Origin: Adiantum capillus-veneris
Taxonomy: Eukaryota > Streptophyta > Polypodiopsida > Polypodiales > Pteridaceae
Direction of reading: 5' to 3'
Length of the DNA stretch: 64,000 bases
Assembly (NCBI GenBank): GCA_014529385.2
Contig: CM043966.1
Span: forward strand, 140,604,211-140,668,210
In this document: positions 10,454 to 21,890 of the stretch, piece by piece
Numbering within the stretch: position 1 is the stretch's first letter
How the letters are laid out: the number at the start of each line of letters is the position of its first letter
Notes under the pieces: generated by a model
Database searches by the model: none
Told to the model about the DNA's origin: nothing
The model's input: only the letters and a program-made list of their open reading frames with translations
Made by a program: the position numbers and the translations under genes

Positions 10454-11176
10454 ATGCCATACACTAGGCTTGATTGGCACTCTGTGCTTCTTTTGTGGTG
10501 CAATTTCAATCGTAGGAAAGTTAAGGAAGGAGGGTGTGTGTGTTGAGAAGAAGGATTTTGTGTTGCTACTGTGTATTTCTTTGTTAATGGAGTTTTCAAA
10601 GGTACTGTGTTTTTTCTCTGTGTAAGGTGTTAGTATTAAGGTTGTTAGTTTCCTCTGTAATGTAATGTACAGTAAGTAGAAAGTAGATCTGTGAGAGCTA
10701 ATAGAGTGTGTTAGTGTGTAACAGTAGATGTATTAGTTGGAAGTAGGTAGGTAGAGTGTGTGTGTGCTGTCGCGCAGGCTACAGCGACCTTATCCTTTAA
10801 AAAAAAGTAAAAAAATAAAAAAATTTAAAGGTAGGATCGAGATCGAGAATATCTCCCAGACCCAAGCCCAAGATCACGCTCAGGCTTAGGTATCTATCGC
10901 CCTTTAAAATTATGAATTTTAGCTTCACACATAGCTAAAAATTGATTTTTTGAGGACCAACGGAGCTTCAGGTGACCGAATGTTGTGCTGTAAAGCACAT
11001 CACGGTCCTCTGAGTGATACGCTTGTTTTGAGCTATCACACACTTTAATAAAAAAAGAGATCATCAAAAACACATTAAAAACGTTAAAAAAAAACACGAG
11101 TCAAAACGAACGCTTAAAAAAGTAAGCGGTTAACCTTCGAGGTTATTCGCAAACGCTTGTAGGGTGCCAAAGGCAC
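10454..11176 (+). other. Element B leader
   Basis: This is untranslated leader with A-rich and T-rich blocks and no open frame of note. A nested inverted repeat at 10952-11010 (GAGGACC with GGTCCTC outside, GTGCT with AGCAC around a GTAA loop inside) could fold in RNA. It is a candidate packaging or dimer signal, by position only. Confidence 0.5.
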
Positions 11177-14100
11177 ATGCATCTGTGCTCTGGTTGTGTG
11201 TTAGAGACGGAGCAACTAGAGAGAATTTTGACTTACGCGAGTTCTCATTATCCACCTACCTTAGGTTCCGGGCCCTCGGCGGGGAACCAAGGTAGTACAA
11301 ACCAAGATCCAAACATAGCGGCTAGTGACTCTTCCTCTGACTATAAGGTCATGGAGGGTTTCCCAATGCCTAATCCTGATAGCTCAAGCCAAGCCATGCA
11401 TGCCATGGGCCCACAATCTGGGCCGAGCGTGCTTAGCCGCTTAAAGGAAACCTTTAGTAGAGCCACTCGCTCCGAACATGGAGCTAATGATGTAAATGAG
11501 GGGGGTGGGGAAGTAAATTCTACATTTGTGACCAACGTAGACCCTATACCCTTAGAGAATGTGCACGTGAGTACTTCATACACTGCACCTCCTGACTCTT
11601 CAGAGCTATTCCCCTCGGAGGTCATATTACCCGATGGTAGAAGCCTTGCCGAAGTGCAAGAGGTTGAGTGATATATCATTGCGGCTACGGAAAAGGAAGT
11701 CGAGAGCTTACGCAAGGCGGAGCAACAAAGAGAGTTAAAATCGAAAGGTCCTAAGTCAATATCTTTGCTAGGAGAGCAATCGAGTGCTCCTGACTTAGCA
11801 GCCGCTAAGGGCCAACCCCTAGAAAGCAACATTGCATCTAGCTCAAAGGACACCCCTCGCACCTCAATCCTAGATGGAGTGTTCTTAAATGAGAACTGGG
11901 AGTACGAACTACGAATGAAAACTCTAACCGACCTATACACAGGTCACACCTATCACGTGGGTTGGTTAGATATCCTACAATCCACAATGGGCGCTACTAG
12001 TGTGGAGGATCAACAACAAAGAGTTTGTGAGGTCATCCATAGGGTCATTGAGTTAGAGAGACAGAACAAGGGGATCAACATGCCTTCAACGGGTCTCATG
12101 AGATTCTTGGATACAGGAAATGCTAAAAAACCGACCTTATCACAAATGGAGACTCCCTTAGTAAGTCCGATGGATCCTCCATATGTTGTTTCTCCAGGGG
12201 TCTCAGTGCAATCTGAACCCACAATGATAGCTTTACCTTTCCAAATCTAGCTCATCTTTCCCTTGATGACACCACGGCTACCATGCCTATCCCAATGATG
12301 GGCATGGCAAGAAACAAGCCATGGACCTCATTTGTTAGTAAAACACCGCTACATGGTAGCTCAATGCCTGCAACAATACCTAAAAATGTGTACCAATCAT
12401 ATACACCCATGGGTCCTCATACTCATGTAGCCCCTACCCCTCCCATTGTTTCAACTACCTATGCTCCACAACCACAACACCCAAGCTCTTATTTCCATGG
12501 GACTATACCGGCTAGCATTAACATATCACATCCGACGTCTGCTATGCCTGGGGCCACACATATGAACTATGGACCACCACATGGCACAACATCATACACA
12601 ACGTGGAACCTAAGGGCTCCCTATGCGCCAAGCCCAATGCCAATACCTACTCCACATGTAGTCTCTGGAGCGCCTTCACCCATGGTGCCTGCTCACTTAG
12701 ATGACTTGGCAACATTTTCTCAAGCTATTGGTCGATCTATTGCTGAGAATATGCGTAACACGCCTGATAGAGAGCCTAGAAGTAAGGCAGTACAAATAGC
12801 CAAGCTCACACAAAAATTTAGTGGAGACGGGGATGTGAGAAAGCATATCGAAGTGTTTGAACAAATATGTGATTCTCTAGGAGAACACAATGACCTACAT
12901 AAAGTAATGCTTTAAGCCTAACCTTAAGTGGGAAGGCAGGGGATTGGTATAGAACCCTAAGGGTGGAAGAAAAAACAATTTACCCTACTCTTAGGAGACT
13001 GTTTTGGAAAGAATACATACGAGAGGGAGTACTTTGGGGTGTAGCCTCTCAGCTTCAGAAGCCCAACAAGAGGAAGGAGAGTCGGTAAAAGACTTTATTA
13101 GTTGCTTGAAGCATTTGAATTCTCGTTGTAATCCAAATGAGCGCTTCAATAATAATCAATGGTGGATAGATTCATTAGGGGATTACGACATGAGGATATC
13201 TACAATGGCTTAGTCATTAGAGGTATCACCACTTGGGAAGCAGTCACCACCAATGCGATCCAATTGGAGGATAATTTAATGATTCAAGGAGAAAGAGCGT
13301 CTGTTGAGCCTAAATCTATTAGCTCGCAAGCATCAGGGCATCAACCAATGACCCTAAAGACTATTGCTAAGGAGCCAAAGATATCTGAGATGACTTTAAC
13401 AGATCTCACCAAGGCTATTCAAGAGTCTTAGAGACAATGGTGCTCCACAAAAAAATCATATGTATCCAAGAAGGGAGCAACAATGGTGCTTAGTATGCTA
13501 TGGAACGCATAGTACCAATGAATGCCCTACTTTTAGAGAAAAATTCAATGGGAATTGCAATGCCTGTGGAAGGTATGGTCATCAAGCTAAGGATTGCATA
13601 GTATTTAAGCGTGCGATGGCCAATAGACCAACCTTAGCATGGACAGACACACCTCGAGTGCCTGCATTGATGCCGGCCGCACCACTTGAACAAACAACAC
13701 AACACATGGTCCCTAGGGCCCAAAATGTTGTTCAAACAACACCCTTACCACCTCCAGTGCTAGGACCACAACCACCACATCCGAGAATCACTTCTATGAA
13801 TCAAGTGGGTTGTGAGTCATCTATTGCTTGCTTGGAAGGCTGTGAGGAAGATATTGATCCTAATATTTCCTATGGGCTGGATGTGCTTGAATAAAGTCCA
13901 CAATACTACATGAAGGACTATTGGGGACAAGTCAAACCTGTATATCAAGTAGCTGCTCTTGCGGTAAGAGACCAAAATATCAATTACACTACTAAGAGAC
14001 CACCTCTTCAATGCTATGAGTGTGGAGGTCCACATCGTGTAGCCGAGTGGCCTATTAGGCTACAAAATAATTCCACACTAATGCAAACCAATCAAGTGAG

Positions 14101-14550
14101 CACATCTACAATGCTGATACTCATGTGTAATCGATGTGGCATCGATCATTTGATTGCCCAATGTCCAAATAATTCAAATGCACCGAAGATCACGCCATTA
14201 AACTTGATTGAAGTTACCGAGGAGCCATCACAGAAGTACACATGTGGTACCAGTAAACGTACTCACGATCGATGCTCGAAAAACAAAATTATATTCTTGA
14301 GGAAATATACACGGCATCAATTGCCCAATCTCAAAAAAATAAGAAAACACGAAGGAAGAGATCACAAAAAGCAGGGAAGTCAGACCCCAGTTCAAAGAAC
14401 AACATAGGGACTGGTGATGACCCCGTATATATGAACGACGCTGATAAAGATTCTGATTCAGGTGAAACCATGGAGACCAAAAAGACCACTAAGATAGAAA
14501 CAACAAGGAAGATCTTCATGAGCCACAATGGCCAGGATCCAAGAAGAAGT
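11177..14550 (+). pseudogene. gag: Element B gag, broken
   Basis: This is the structural polyprotein of B. From the ATG at 11177 the frame is open to 11671, continues after one stop to 12250, shifts to another frame at about 12260-12915, and returns near 13004. The N-terminal third is rich in Ser and Pro. The capsid part runs from about 12790 (KLTQKFSGDGD, HIEVFEQICDSL) to 13400 (GESVKDFISCLKHLNSRCN, MVDRFIRGLRHEDIY). Four zinc-knuckle-like motifs follow: CLVCYGTHSTNEC and CNACGRYGHQAKDC near 13480-13600, then CYECGGPHRVAEW (last Cys lost) and CNRCGIDHLIAQC near 14010-14160. Four knuckles is more than the usual one or two. It is related to gag of A and D. Confidence 0.83.
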
Positions 14551-15026
14551 TAGGAACTTATCCAAACCCTACAAAGGAGATTGAGCGAGTCAAGCAATTA
14601 AGGAGTTTGGTAGAAGATACCCAAAGGGATCTAGAACCAGCACCTAGGCAGATCCAGATTACAGACACCATGTTCCCTACACAACAACAACCTCACCAAG
14701 TCCATAGACCCTTAGCCATACCTAGTGTCATCGAAGAAGAAAGTGACTTAAAGTCATGGGAAAGTGGACGTACTCACTTCTTGATGGAAAGAATGTTTAC
14801 AGAGGGACTACTTGATCCTATCAAAGAAATGGAGATCCCATCCTCCCCACGTCAAGGGACTGAAGCCCAAAAGGTGCCGTTAAACATTGCCAAATTGATG
14901 GATTTCATGTCTTCAGAAGTTAGAACCACCATTATGTCCAAACTAGATAAAGACCTTGAGCTAGTCTCAGCTCTTTGAGCCTTCCTCATTGGAGAACTAA
15001 AGTTTGGGCTACCACAATTTGCACAG
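14551..15026 (+). pseudogene. Element B gag-protease linker
   Basis: An open stretch (14607-14978) encodes an acidic linker with no recognised domain. By position it corresponds to the segment that precedes CTLTLGELL in A and D; here the phrase DLELVSAL lies near the end. It belongs to the gag-protease polyprotein. Confidence 0.5.
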
Positions 15027-15560
15027 ATGGATGGAGCTGGGGAGATGGCAATAGAGGAGGAACACTTAGATCCACAACCGAACCTAGATGAGAACCTTGT
15101 TATAGAAATACCTATTAACAAGTTGAGACAATACTTTGAGGGTGATGAATCCAATGCGACCATACCAATCACTACTATGGGATTAACTGTGAAGGGAATC
15201 CTTGATGGTGGCGCTGGGGTTAGCATTGTGACTAAAAATTGCTGGGAAACTATGGGAAGACCTCACCTTGCGACCACAACCATAGTAGTGAAGATGGCCA
15301 ATGGGTCTATTGTTAAACCTATTGGGATGCTAGAAGATCTCAAGATCAAGGTCTTTAGACATAAAAGAAGAAATACCTTCATTGTTATGGATTTCTCCAA
15401 ACACACTATGGCATCAGAGATGATCTTAGGATGTCCTTTCATGAGGGAAGCAAAAATGGTGCATGACTGGTCCAAAAACCATGTCTACTTGCAGTTCCAA
15501 GATTCTGTCATTCGAGTGGATCTTGTAACTGGTCAAGAATATCCTCTAGGAAATAGGTTC
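15027..15560 (+). pseudogene. Element B retropepsin
   Basis: This aspartic protease domain is the best preserved part of B, open across about 199 codons from 15027 to 15626. It has the lead NKLRQYFEGDESNATIPI, active site ILDGGAG (the usual DS/TGA reads DGGA), and MILGCPFMREAKMVHDW near 15420-15470. A and D share the same lead, NKVxEYxKGEEGNTTL. The Gly after the catalytic Asp is unusual for retropepsins but occurs in plant elements (see element E). Activity cannot be judged. Confidence 0.85.
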
Positions 15561-15564
15561 ATAA

Positions 15565-15970
15565 TTGACCATAGATCTGATTACCAAAGTTCACTCGACC
15601 CCATTGCAGTATTGTTACACATATAAAGCAGACACTGATATTGGGGAAGATTCTCCTTATATGGATGTACTACCTGGGATGACTGAGTCGGACAATGTGG
15701 ATTGGGTCCACCTAGCAGCAACCATAGACACTTGGGGAAACAGGGGGACAACCTGGGTAACACCTGAGGGGGATGAAATGCCCATACCCTTAAATATGCT
15801 AGAAGCAATGCATATAGCTTGTGACAAGACTCATCCTCATATAACAAAGAAAACATACAAGCGTGTCCCTAAAGCTTCTTTAGCGACCATAGCCAATGCT
15901 AAAAGATAGGATCCTGGTAAGAGACGTCCCATTCACCCCAAGAAATGTAAAGAAACGTTGCGTTGGATTC
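15565..15970 (+). pseudogene. Element B post-protease module
   Basis: It encodes DWVHLAATIDTWGNRGTTW and a short tail ending at 15909. The position after protease and the W-H-[IL]-[LA]-AT-[IL]-D pattern match the modules in A and D. Its function is unknown. Confidence 0.55.
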
Positions 15971-16720
15971 CTAAAAAACTATTGTAAGCCCAAGGCTACT
16001 ATGAAGGAAATGATCAAATCTGGGTGCCAAAACGTGAATTGTGCTCTTACTTGTCACCAGGCCATGTGAGCTCAATCCTGTGGCTCCAAAACAAATTGAA
16101 GATCGTGGAAAGGAAAAAATCACGGAATGGTACACACCCGTTCTAGAGCTAGTTTGGGTACCGAAGAAAGAACAATTTGTTCCACCTAGCTCAGGAAGGG
16201 GGGAGTCCCATGAAGCTTCTAGCTCCTCATGTAATGCATCCATAGAGGTAAAAGCTTCTCCACAGCCTACCTACAATAGTGGACCTCTATAAAGCTACAA
16301 AGGAATCCACACCTTCCAGTGTTCAAGAACTACATGATGAACAGTTCAAGTTCGATCCTGGGAGAGTACCTTACCCGTTCTAGAGCTAGTTTGGGTACCG
16401 AAGAAAGAACGATTTGTTCCACCTAGCTCAGGAAGGGGGGAGTCCCATGAAGCTTCTAGCTCCTCATGTAATGTATCCATAGAGGTAAAAGCTTCTCCAC
16501 AGCCTCCACCTACAATAGTGGACCTCCATAAAGCTACAAAGGAATCCACACCTTCCAGTGTTCAAGAATTACATGATGAACCAGTTCAAGTTCGATCTTG
16601 GGAGAGTACCTTACCACCCTTGCAACTCGACAAGGCACCTAAGGTAATAGAAAACTACTGGCAAAAATCCTCAGCTATTACCAAGTGGAACAATTGGTTT
16701 TAAAGGGTGACGAGCACATT
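15950..16720 (+). pseudogene. Element B C-terminal tail with repeated W[IV]PK motifs
   Basis: Short frames encode LRWIPKKLL, QIWVPKREL and, twice by duplication, LVWVPKKEQFVPPSSG. The tail of A Pol after integrase has IWVPKAQL and QIWVPKTSP. I infer that B lost everything from RT to integrase and joined the post-protease module to the Pol tail. No known domain is recognised. Confidence 0.5.
16137..16612 (+). repeat. 237-bp tandem duplication in element B
   Basis: Two copies start cccgttctagagctag at 16137 and 16374 and differ at a few positions. Each contains the same GGAAGGGGGGAG purine run, similar to the purine tract before the 3' LTR. Confidence 0.85.
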
Positions 16721-18358
16721 TCAAATGGTATGATCTACCCAAGGAAGGGGGGAGTGTTTCTTGACATCATCATTCACTTGCTTCTCTCTCAACCTTCCTC
16801 CCTGACCTCTCAATCTCCAATCTTAGGGAATGTATATATAAAGCCTTATAATCACAAAAAAGAAAAAAAATAAAGAGCAAGAACAATTAGCAAATGAGTA
16901 TGTACAATAAAAGTCAAAACATTGACCAGACCTACATATTCACATCCGGTACACTGAAACAGAAAATATGTCATAAAACACCTTTGATCCTCATCGCTCG
17001 AGTGATGGAGGGTAGGTAGGATTAGTACGATAGGAGTGTTTCTGTTTTAGAGTTTAGTGATTAGCAAAGTTCTTTCTTTCCACTTATGTGCCTCCTAGAG
17101 GTATTCTTTGTGTTTCCTCGTGTGTACAGGAACGTGCTGCTGTGGTTAGGATTTGGAACTTAATGGAATCTTTCTCTCGTTCACACTTCAAATCAAGCGT
17201 GACCATCAACACAAACATGTGTTTCTTGTCCATTAGCATTGCCCCTTATCTTTTTGCATCCATGTTCATTTGCTTTAATTGTGATTGGTAGCATAATATT
17301 CAACACATTTGCTTAGTATCAAACATTAAATTCAATGTAATTTTTTGTCATAAGCACTTGTCTAGGTTTAAAAATCAAGCAGTCCGACTAAGCTAGTTTG
17401 ACCAAGTTAGATGTTAGAGATCTTCTCTTAATACCATGGGGAATGCCTTCTTAATACTCAATGGTTACTCAGGTTCTTAATCCAATTTAGACAGCATTGT
17501 GTGAAATGTACTAGGGCTTTCTAGTGGGCTTAGTCCCTATTGACCTTTAGCTTAAGTATTATAAAGGGAGTTTACTAGTGTGATGAGCCTGGGGAGGGTA
17601 ACAATGTTATATGACCCCCCAAAGTTACAAAATTAAAATGTTGAAAACGAACAAACAAAAAATCAAAGTGCCATAATGTAAAATCTAAGCTGGAAGAGAA
17701 ATATCAGCTTGATTTGGTACTTCACTCACACGTATCGCCTATGGTACTAGAGCCCTAGAGGTTCCCAATGTGGGCGCTTTTCCTTGAAAAGCAAAAAACC
17801 CAAGGCATACAAAATAAGCACACACATCAAAATTGAATCACTGTGAAAAGACTTTGGGGGGTCAAAGAAAAAGTAATCAGTCACGCGATGATTTCATGAG
17901 AAATTTCTTTTATCGTAGCTTAACTACAAGGTCTTCTAGGTATAGCCTCTAGTCAGCCCTCGAACATAAAATACTTTGCTCTCGTGATTAAACAACTTAA
18001 TTGACTAGAGAAAATTGAGAAGCTTACCCATGGTATTAATAGTCAATCTTTAGTGCCTTTCAACCATTAAATTAGCAACCCCAGACTTGTTTAATTTTTT
18101 ACCTTTACAGTGGTTTATGCGTTTGATTATATTGCAATTTAATGTTTATTGTTGACAAATGGTTTAAAATTCTGTTACCAATCAAACTGTCTGCCTACAA
18201 CTGCATATGCTTTTTAATTGCTTATGAGAATGCAATTACTGTGCCAATGTTGTTTGATTTTGCAGTGAATGCAGAAGGCTAAGGACACTCATCTCAAAGG
18301 ATCTTCCACCTCGACGAACGAGCTTCAACTCAATAGCTTCCGAGGACGAAATCTACAT
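16721..18358 (+). other. Element B 3' untranslated region
   Basis: This AT-rich stretch of 1.6 kb lies between the last W[IV]PK codons and the purine tract. I see no open frame that resembles a protein and no copy of the palindromes found in A and D. Confidence 0.5.
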
Positions 18359-18372
18359 CAGGAAGGGGGGCA
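18359..18372 (+). other. Polypurine tract of element B
   Basis: CAGGAAGGGGGGCA directly precedes the TG of the 3' LTR. It is the usual plus-strand primer site. Confidence 0.85.
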
Positions 18373-18575
18373 TGTTAACCCTCATGGCTCACGGACACCC
18401 TATCACCTACGACAGATGTTGTACTATTTACTTGGTAGAGTCAGGTACCGGGTTTGTCGGTCCAATAGGAATAGTTAAGAGTGATCACCGATGAGAGGTG
18501 CACTCTAAAACTGGAATGTATAACATTTGGGTAAGATTGGCTAAGTGTGGGTGCCCAAATGTGAACGGGCGAACC

Positions 18576-18583
18576 TATATAAA
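18576..18583 (+). promoter_or_regulatory. TATA box in element B 3' LTR
   Basis: TATATAAA lies in CCTATATAAAAGTC. The block that contains it (18571-18608) is absent from the 5' LTR. Confidence 0.7.
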
Positions 18584-18687
18584 AGTCAATCTAAACCTAA
18601 AAAACCTCATTCTCTCATCTGTGCAATTGAAGAGTGCTCTTTCTCCATCTCCATCTTCTTCTTCTTCATCTCCTTGTGTGTGTGTAT

Positions 18688-18691
<4 letters not shown>

Positions 18692-18768
<77 letters not shown>
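18692..18768 (+). repeat. (GA)n microsatellite in element B 3' LTR
   Basis: About 38 perfect GA units; this is the sister allele of 10106-10192. Confidence 0.98.
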
Positions 18769-18771
<3 letters not shown>

Positions 18772-19005
18772 TCGAGCATTGTGGCGGCACGATGGCGGTG
18801 AGGCGGTTGAGCGAGGCATAGCGGCATCTCCCTCTTTTTTGCGGCGAGGAATCCTCCACGACAGGAAGCGTAGAGCGGTGAGTGACACACCAACGCCATC
18901 TTTGAGCTTACTAGTTTAGGCTTGTTGTGTGCTTGGAGCCATTTGTGGCTCGCACACACTGTATCAGCAAGTTCCTTGCATTGACACGTGCGACATACAC
19001 GCACA

Positions 19006-19400
19006 TGGACCACCAAGCTTTGTTGTACTTGGTCAACAAGCCATGCATCACAGGAAGAATAGTGAGATGGTTCATCATTCTTCTGGAGTTTGATTTCACT
19101 GTGGTTGTAAAAAAGGGCACTACACATCAATGAGCAGATCATTTGTCAAGGATTGTTTCAGGAGAATCACCTAAAGGGGTAGACAACGATCTACCAGATG
19201 CCTATTTGTTCTCCGTGGAAATGATACCTCGATGGTCGAAAAACATGGTGTCATTGATGACAATAGCTCAAGTTAATTCACAAATACCACTTTCTATTAT
19301 GATCGGATTAATCGAGCAATCGGATATGTATTAATTACTAGCTGGTAGGCTATACAAAAGAAATTGAGATGGAATACTGCTCTTATGCATTAATCCCGAA
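19006..19400 (+). pseudogene. Element A RNase H, second part, and RNase H-integrase linker
   Basis: The RNase H domain resumes with DHQALLYLVNKP exactly at the TGGAC duplication and ends with EFDFTVVVKKGTTHQ, a stop, and ADHLSR, the standard end of this domain. A short linker toward integrase follows with more stops. With 9581-9820 it makes one domain split by B. Confidence 0.85.
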
Positions 19401-20776
19401 GAAAAAAAAGAGTACCTAAGTGAAGCACATGTTACCATAGTAGGACTTCACTTTACAGAAGACCAAACTATGCAACAAATCTTGCGACTTTTGAGTATTT
19501 TGGCCGACTATGAGGAGTGATATTTGATCTTTTGTAAAGGATCGTCCTCAATGTCAAAAAAAAACACCCATAGCTCATGTAACATTGTTTCAAATGTCAC
19601 ATATTCCTAAGTGGAGTAACTATCTGTTTACTTACTTATCAAGCCGAACATTTCTTGAGGATATAAGTAAACGCCGTCAAAGAGCAATTGAAATTGAAGC
19701 AAGAGACTATGCTCTTATTGGGAACCAATTGTATCGGAGAGTCAAAGATCAACATTTGCGTCTTTGTGAAAATGAAGACGAGTATATTTCGATTATAGAA
19801 CAAGCACATGTTGGATTAGCTGGAGGTCACTTTTCTAGTGAGAACACCGTAAGAGCAATCTTGATGGTAGGCATATTGTCGCTAACACTTTTTGCAGATG
19901 CCAAAGAATATGTTCGAAGGTGTGATGCTTGTCAACGAGAAAAAATGACAACACATGTAGATAGCATGCCCTTAAGACCAATGATGGAGACTAGAGCTTT
20001 TGCAAAATGGGATATAGATTTTGTTGGACCGATACAGCCACCTGCTTATAGAACCCAGGCTCAATATATCATTGTAGCTACGGACTATTTGACCAAGTGG
20101 ACCGAGGCTAAAGCAACTCAAAAGAATGATGCCAGAATCACTGCCGCATTCTTATATGAGTATGTATTCACGAGATATGGATTGCCAATAGAAATTGTTA
20201 GTGATGGGGAAACTCATTTCCTTAATGAGGTAATCGAGTATTTGCTTAATGAGCTTATGGTCATCCATACAAAATCAGCTCTCTATCACCCGCAAGAAAA
20301 CGAACAAGCTGAGCATACGAACAAAATTCTTAGCTCTGTGCTGACTAAAGTGGTTAGTTCAAGAAGGACAGATTGAGAAATGAATCTCCATGCTACTCTA
20401 TGGGCTTATCGAGTTTCATTCAAAACAGCTTTAAATGCTACACCCTTTAACTTTGTTTATGGTCTTGATGCCATACTGCCAATAGAATTTCTATTGCCGA
20501 CATAAAGAGTAGCAAGGAGTCTTGAGTGGAATGGACATGAATTGTCAGAAAGACTTGAAGGTTTGGAAAAGCTAGATGAGCAAAGGCTAGCTGCTGTAGC
20601 TCATATCTATGAACAAAAGTGGAAACAAAAACAGTTTTTTGATTCCCACTTAATCACAAAAATCTTCAAGAAAGAGGACTTAAGTTTTAGTCTATTCCCT
20701 TAAGAAACACATTCCCAACTTTAAGAAAAAGGGAAACATACCGTTTATCATTGAAGATGTATCTCCAAGTGGAGCA
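19401..20776 (+). pseudogene. Element A integrase, largely open core
   Basis: This enzyme would join the DNA copy to the chromosome. The frame 19585-20376 is open and holds the zinc-binding HHCC region (HVGLAGGH near 19807, then RRCDACQRE near 19920) and the catalytic core: Asp in KWDIDFVGP, Asp in VSDGETHF, and Glu in ENEQAEHTNKIL, so the D-D-E triad is present. After a stop at 20374-20376 the fold continues with TLWAYRVSFKTALNATPF and, past another shift, with the GPY/F-type end IPFIIEDVSPSGA and LSTLDGE (20735-20810). No chromodomain is seen. The core is the best preserved enzyme of A. Confidence 0.88.
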
Positions 20777-21430
20777 ATGAAATTGTCTACCTTAGATGGT
20801 GAACCAATGGATAATTGGATTAGTGGATGTCGTTTAAACAAATATAATTTGCCGCTAACCAATGAATTTCAAGAAAGAATGCATGCATCCATGCAAAGGA
20901 GGATTAAACGACAGCAGGTTATTGATGAAGTCCAAGAGGAAGCTCGGTTTTGGGTACTCAAACAGAAAGCTGCTCTCAGGAATCAACAGATACCGATTCC
21001 CATCAACACTCTGGAAATAGATGACCGACAATGGGAATTACCTAAAGATGTAGTTTCAACAGATGATGATTGGTTAGACGGAATGGACCTGCGCATCAAA
21101 GTACAACTCAACAATCATAGCACCAATGCTTTGGTCGACACATGAGCTAGAGTAAATGCAGTCAGTTATTCCACGTACAAGAAGGCAAGAAGTCAAGCAT
21201 TGACAACAGGAATATCGACAATCAAAGGATGCAACAAGAACCCAACCCCAACATTGGGAGTAGTCAACTTGAACGTGATAGTCATGGATGTTCAGGTCCT
21301 CATCAGTTTGTATGCTTACCAGATGAACACATGAATGAGACGATGATTCTTGGAATTCCCTGGATGCAGACATACAAAGAAGTACCAAATTGGGATACAA
21401 ATCAGCTCAAGCTATCACCTAAAGGCGGGC
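20777..21430 (+). pseudogene. Second retropepsin-like domain after integrase, element A
   Basis: After the integrase end and a charged, probably helical linker (QERMHASMQRRIKRQQVIDEVQEE), the frame shows the retropepsin signs: NALVDT, a TGA codon in place of the expected Gly, then ARVNAVSYSTYKKA (21120-21190); LGVVNLNVIVMDVQ (21256-21297); and, after a frameshift near 21300, MILGIPWMQTYKEV with NWDTNQLKL (21340-21415). VDTGA and ILGxPW are the two hallmark motifs of aspartic proteases of retroelements. A already has a normal protease at 7.1 kb, so this is a second, diverged one at an unusual place. It is now broken by a stop in the active site. Confidence 0.7.
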
Positions 21431-21890
21431 AACTTATTGCTCCAATTGTACCAAGCAAGGAGGAATGGAAAGGAAGCAATCAGCAGACCAAACCACGAAG
21501 TAATCAATCTTCTCCATCCCCTCGACAAGCAAATGCTACAAGTAGCATGCAAGGAGTCAGGTAAATTTGGGTACCAAAAGCACAGCTTAAGGATAAGACG
21601 ATTCAAATCTGGGTGCCCAAAACATCACCGACAAAACAAAATAAGGTTCCAAGGGTAAAAACATAGAGACGAGCATCTCCGAGCAAGGAACCTAACTTGA
21701 AATGGATTTGGAAGAAAAAGGAGCACTTATCTTCTCCACAAACCATAAAACCAATCAAGCAATGGCGAGTTAAGTCTCAAAAGACTCCACCACACCATAC
21801 AACACCAAGCAACCAAGCTCCCAATGGCGAGAAAAAGCTCGATAACAGCCAAAAGTGCTACCAACAGCTCAAGCAATCAGCGTGTTGAAG
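21431..21890 (+). pseudogene. Element A Pol C-terminal tail
   Basis: The tail encodes IWVPKAQLKDKTIQIWVPK and later WIWKKKEH, and is rich in Lys, Pro and Ser. W[IV]PK repeats also end the coding region of B. It ends near the stop at 21886. Function unknown. Confidence 0.5.

Larger units (their letters stand above)
9821..19005 (+). mobile_element. Element B: non-autonomous gag-protease LTR retrotransposon nested in A
   Basis: B is 9185 bp, with LTRs 9821-10431 and 18373-19005, a tRNA-Asp primer site, a purine tract before the 3' LTR, and the perfect target duplication TGGAC (9816-9820 and 19006-19010). It codes for gag and one protease, then a short tail, with no RT, RNase H or integrase. By eye the first 200 bases of the two LTRs differ at about a dozen positions, so the insertion is not recent. 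It needs enzymes from elsewhere, probably a relative of A. Confidence 0.93.
18373..19005 (+). repeat. Element B 3' LTR
   Basis: The LTR is 633 bp, TGTTAACCC to ACGCACA, with the TATA region intact. It carries a 77-bp GA microsatellite at 18692-18768 about 110 bp after the TATA box, so transcripts would begin close to it. Confidence 0.93.

Noticed and set aside
10031-10460. Long open frames on both strands through the GA repeat, coding for Arg-Glu or Leu-Ser runs
   Set aside because: A (GA)n tract is open in several frames by nature; the flanks are LTR sequence shared with 18498-18919.
8641-21430. Endogenous plant pararetrovirus
   Set aside because: Clear LTRs, target-site duplications and an integrase with D-D-E are present; no movement protein or pararetroviral coat layout is seen.
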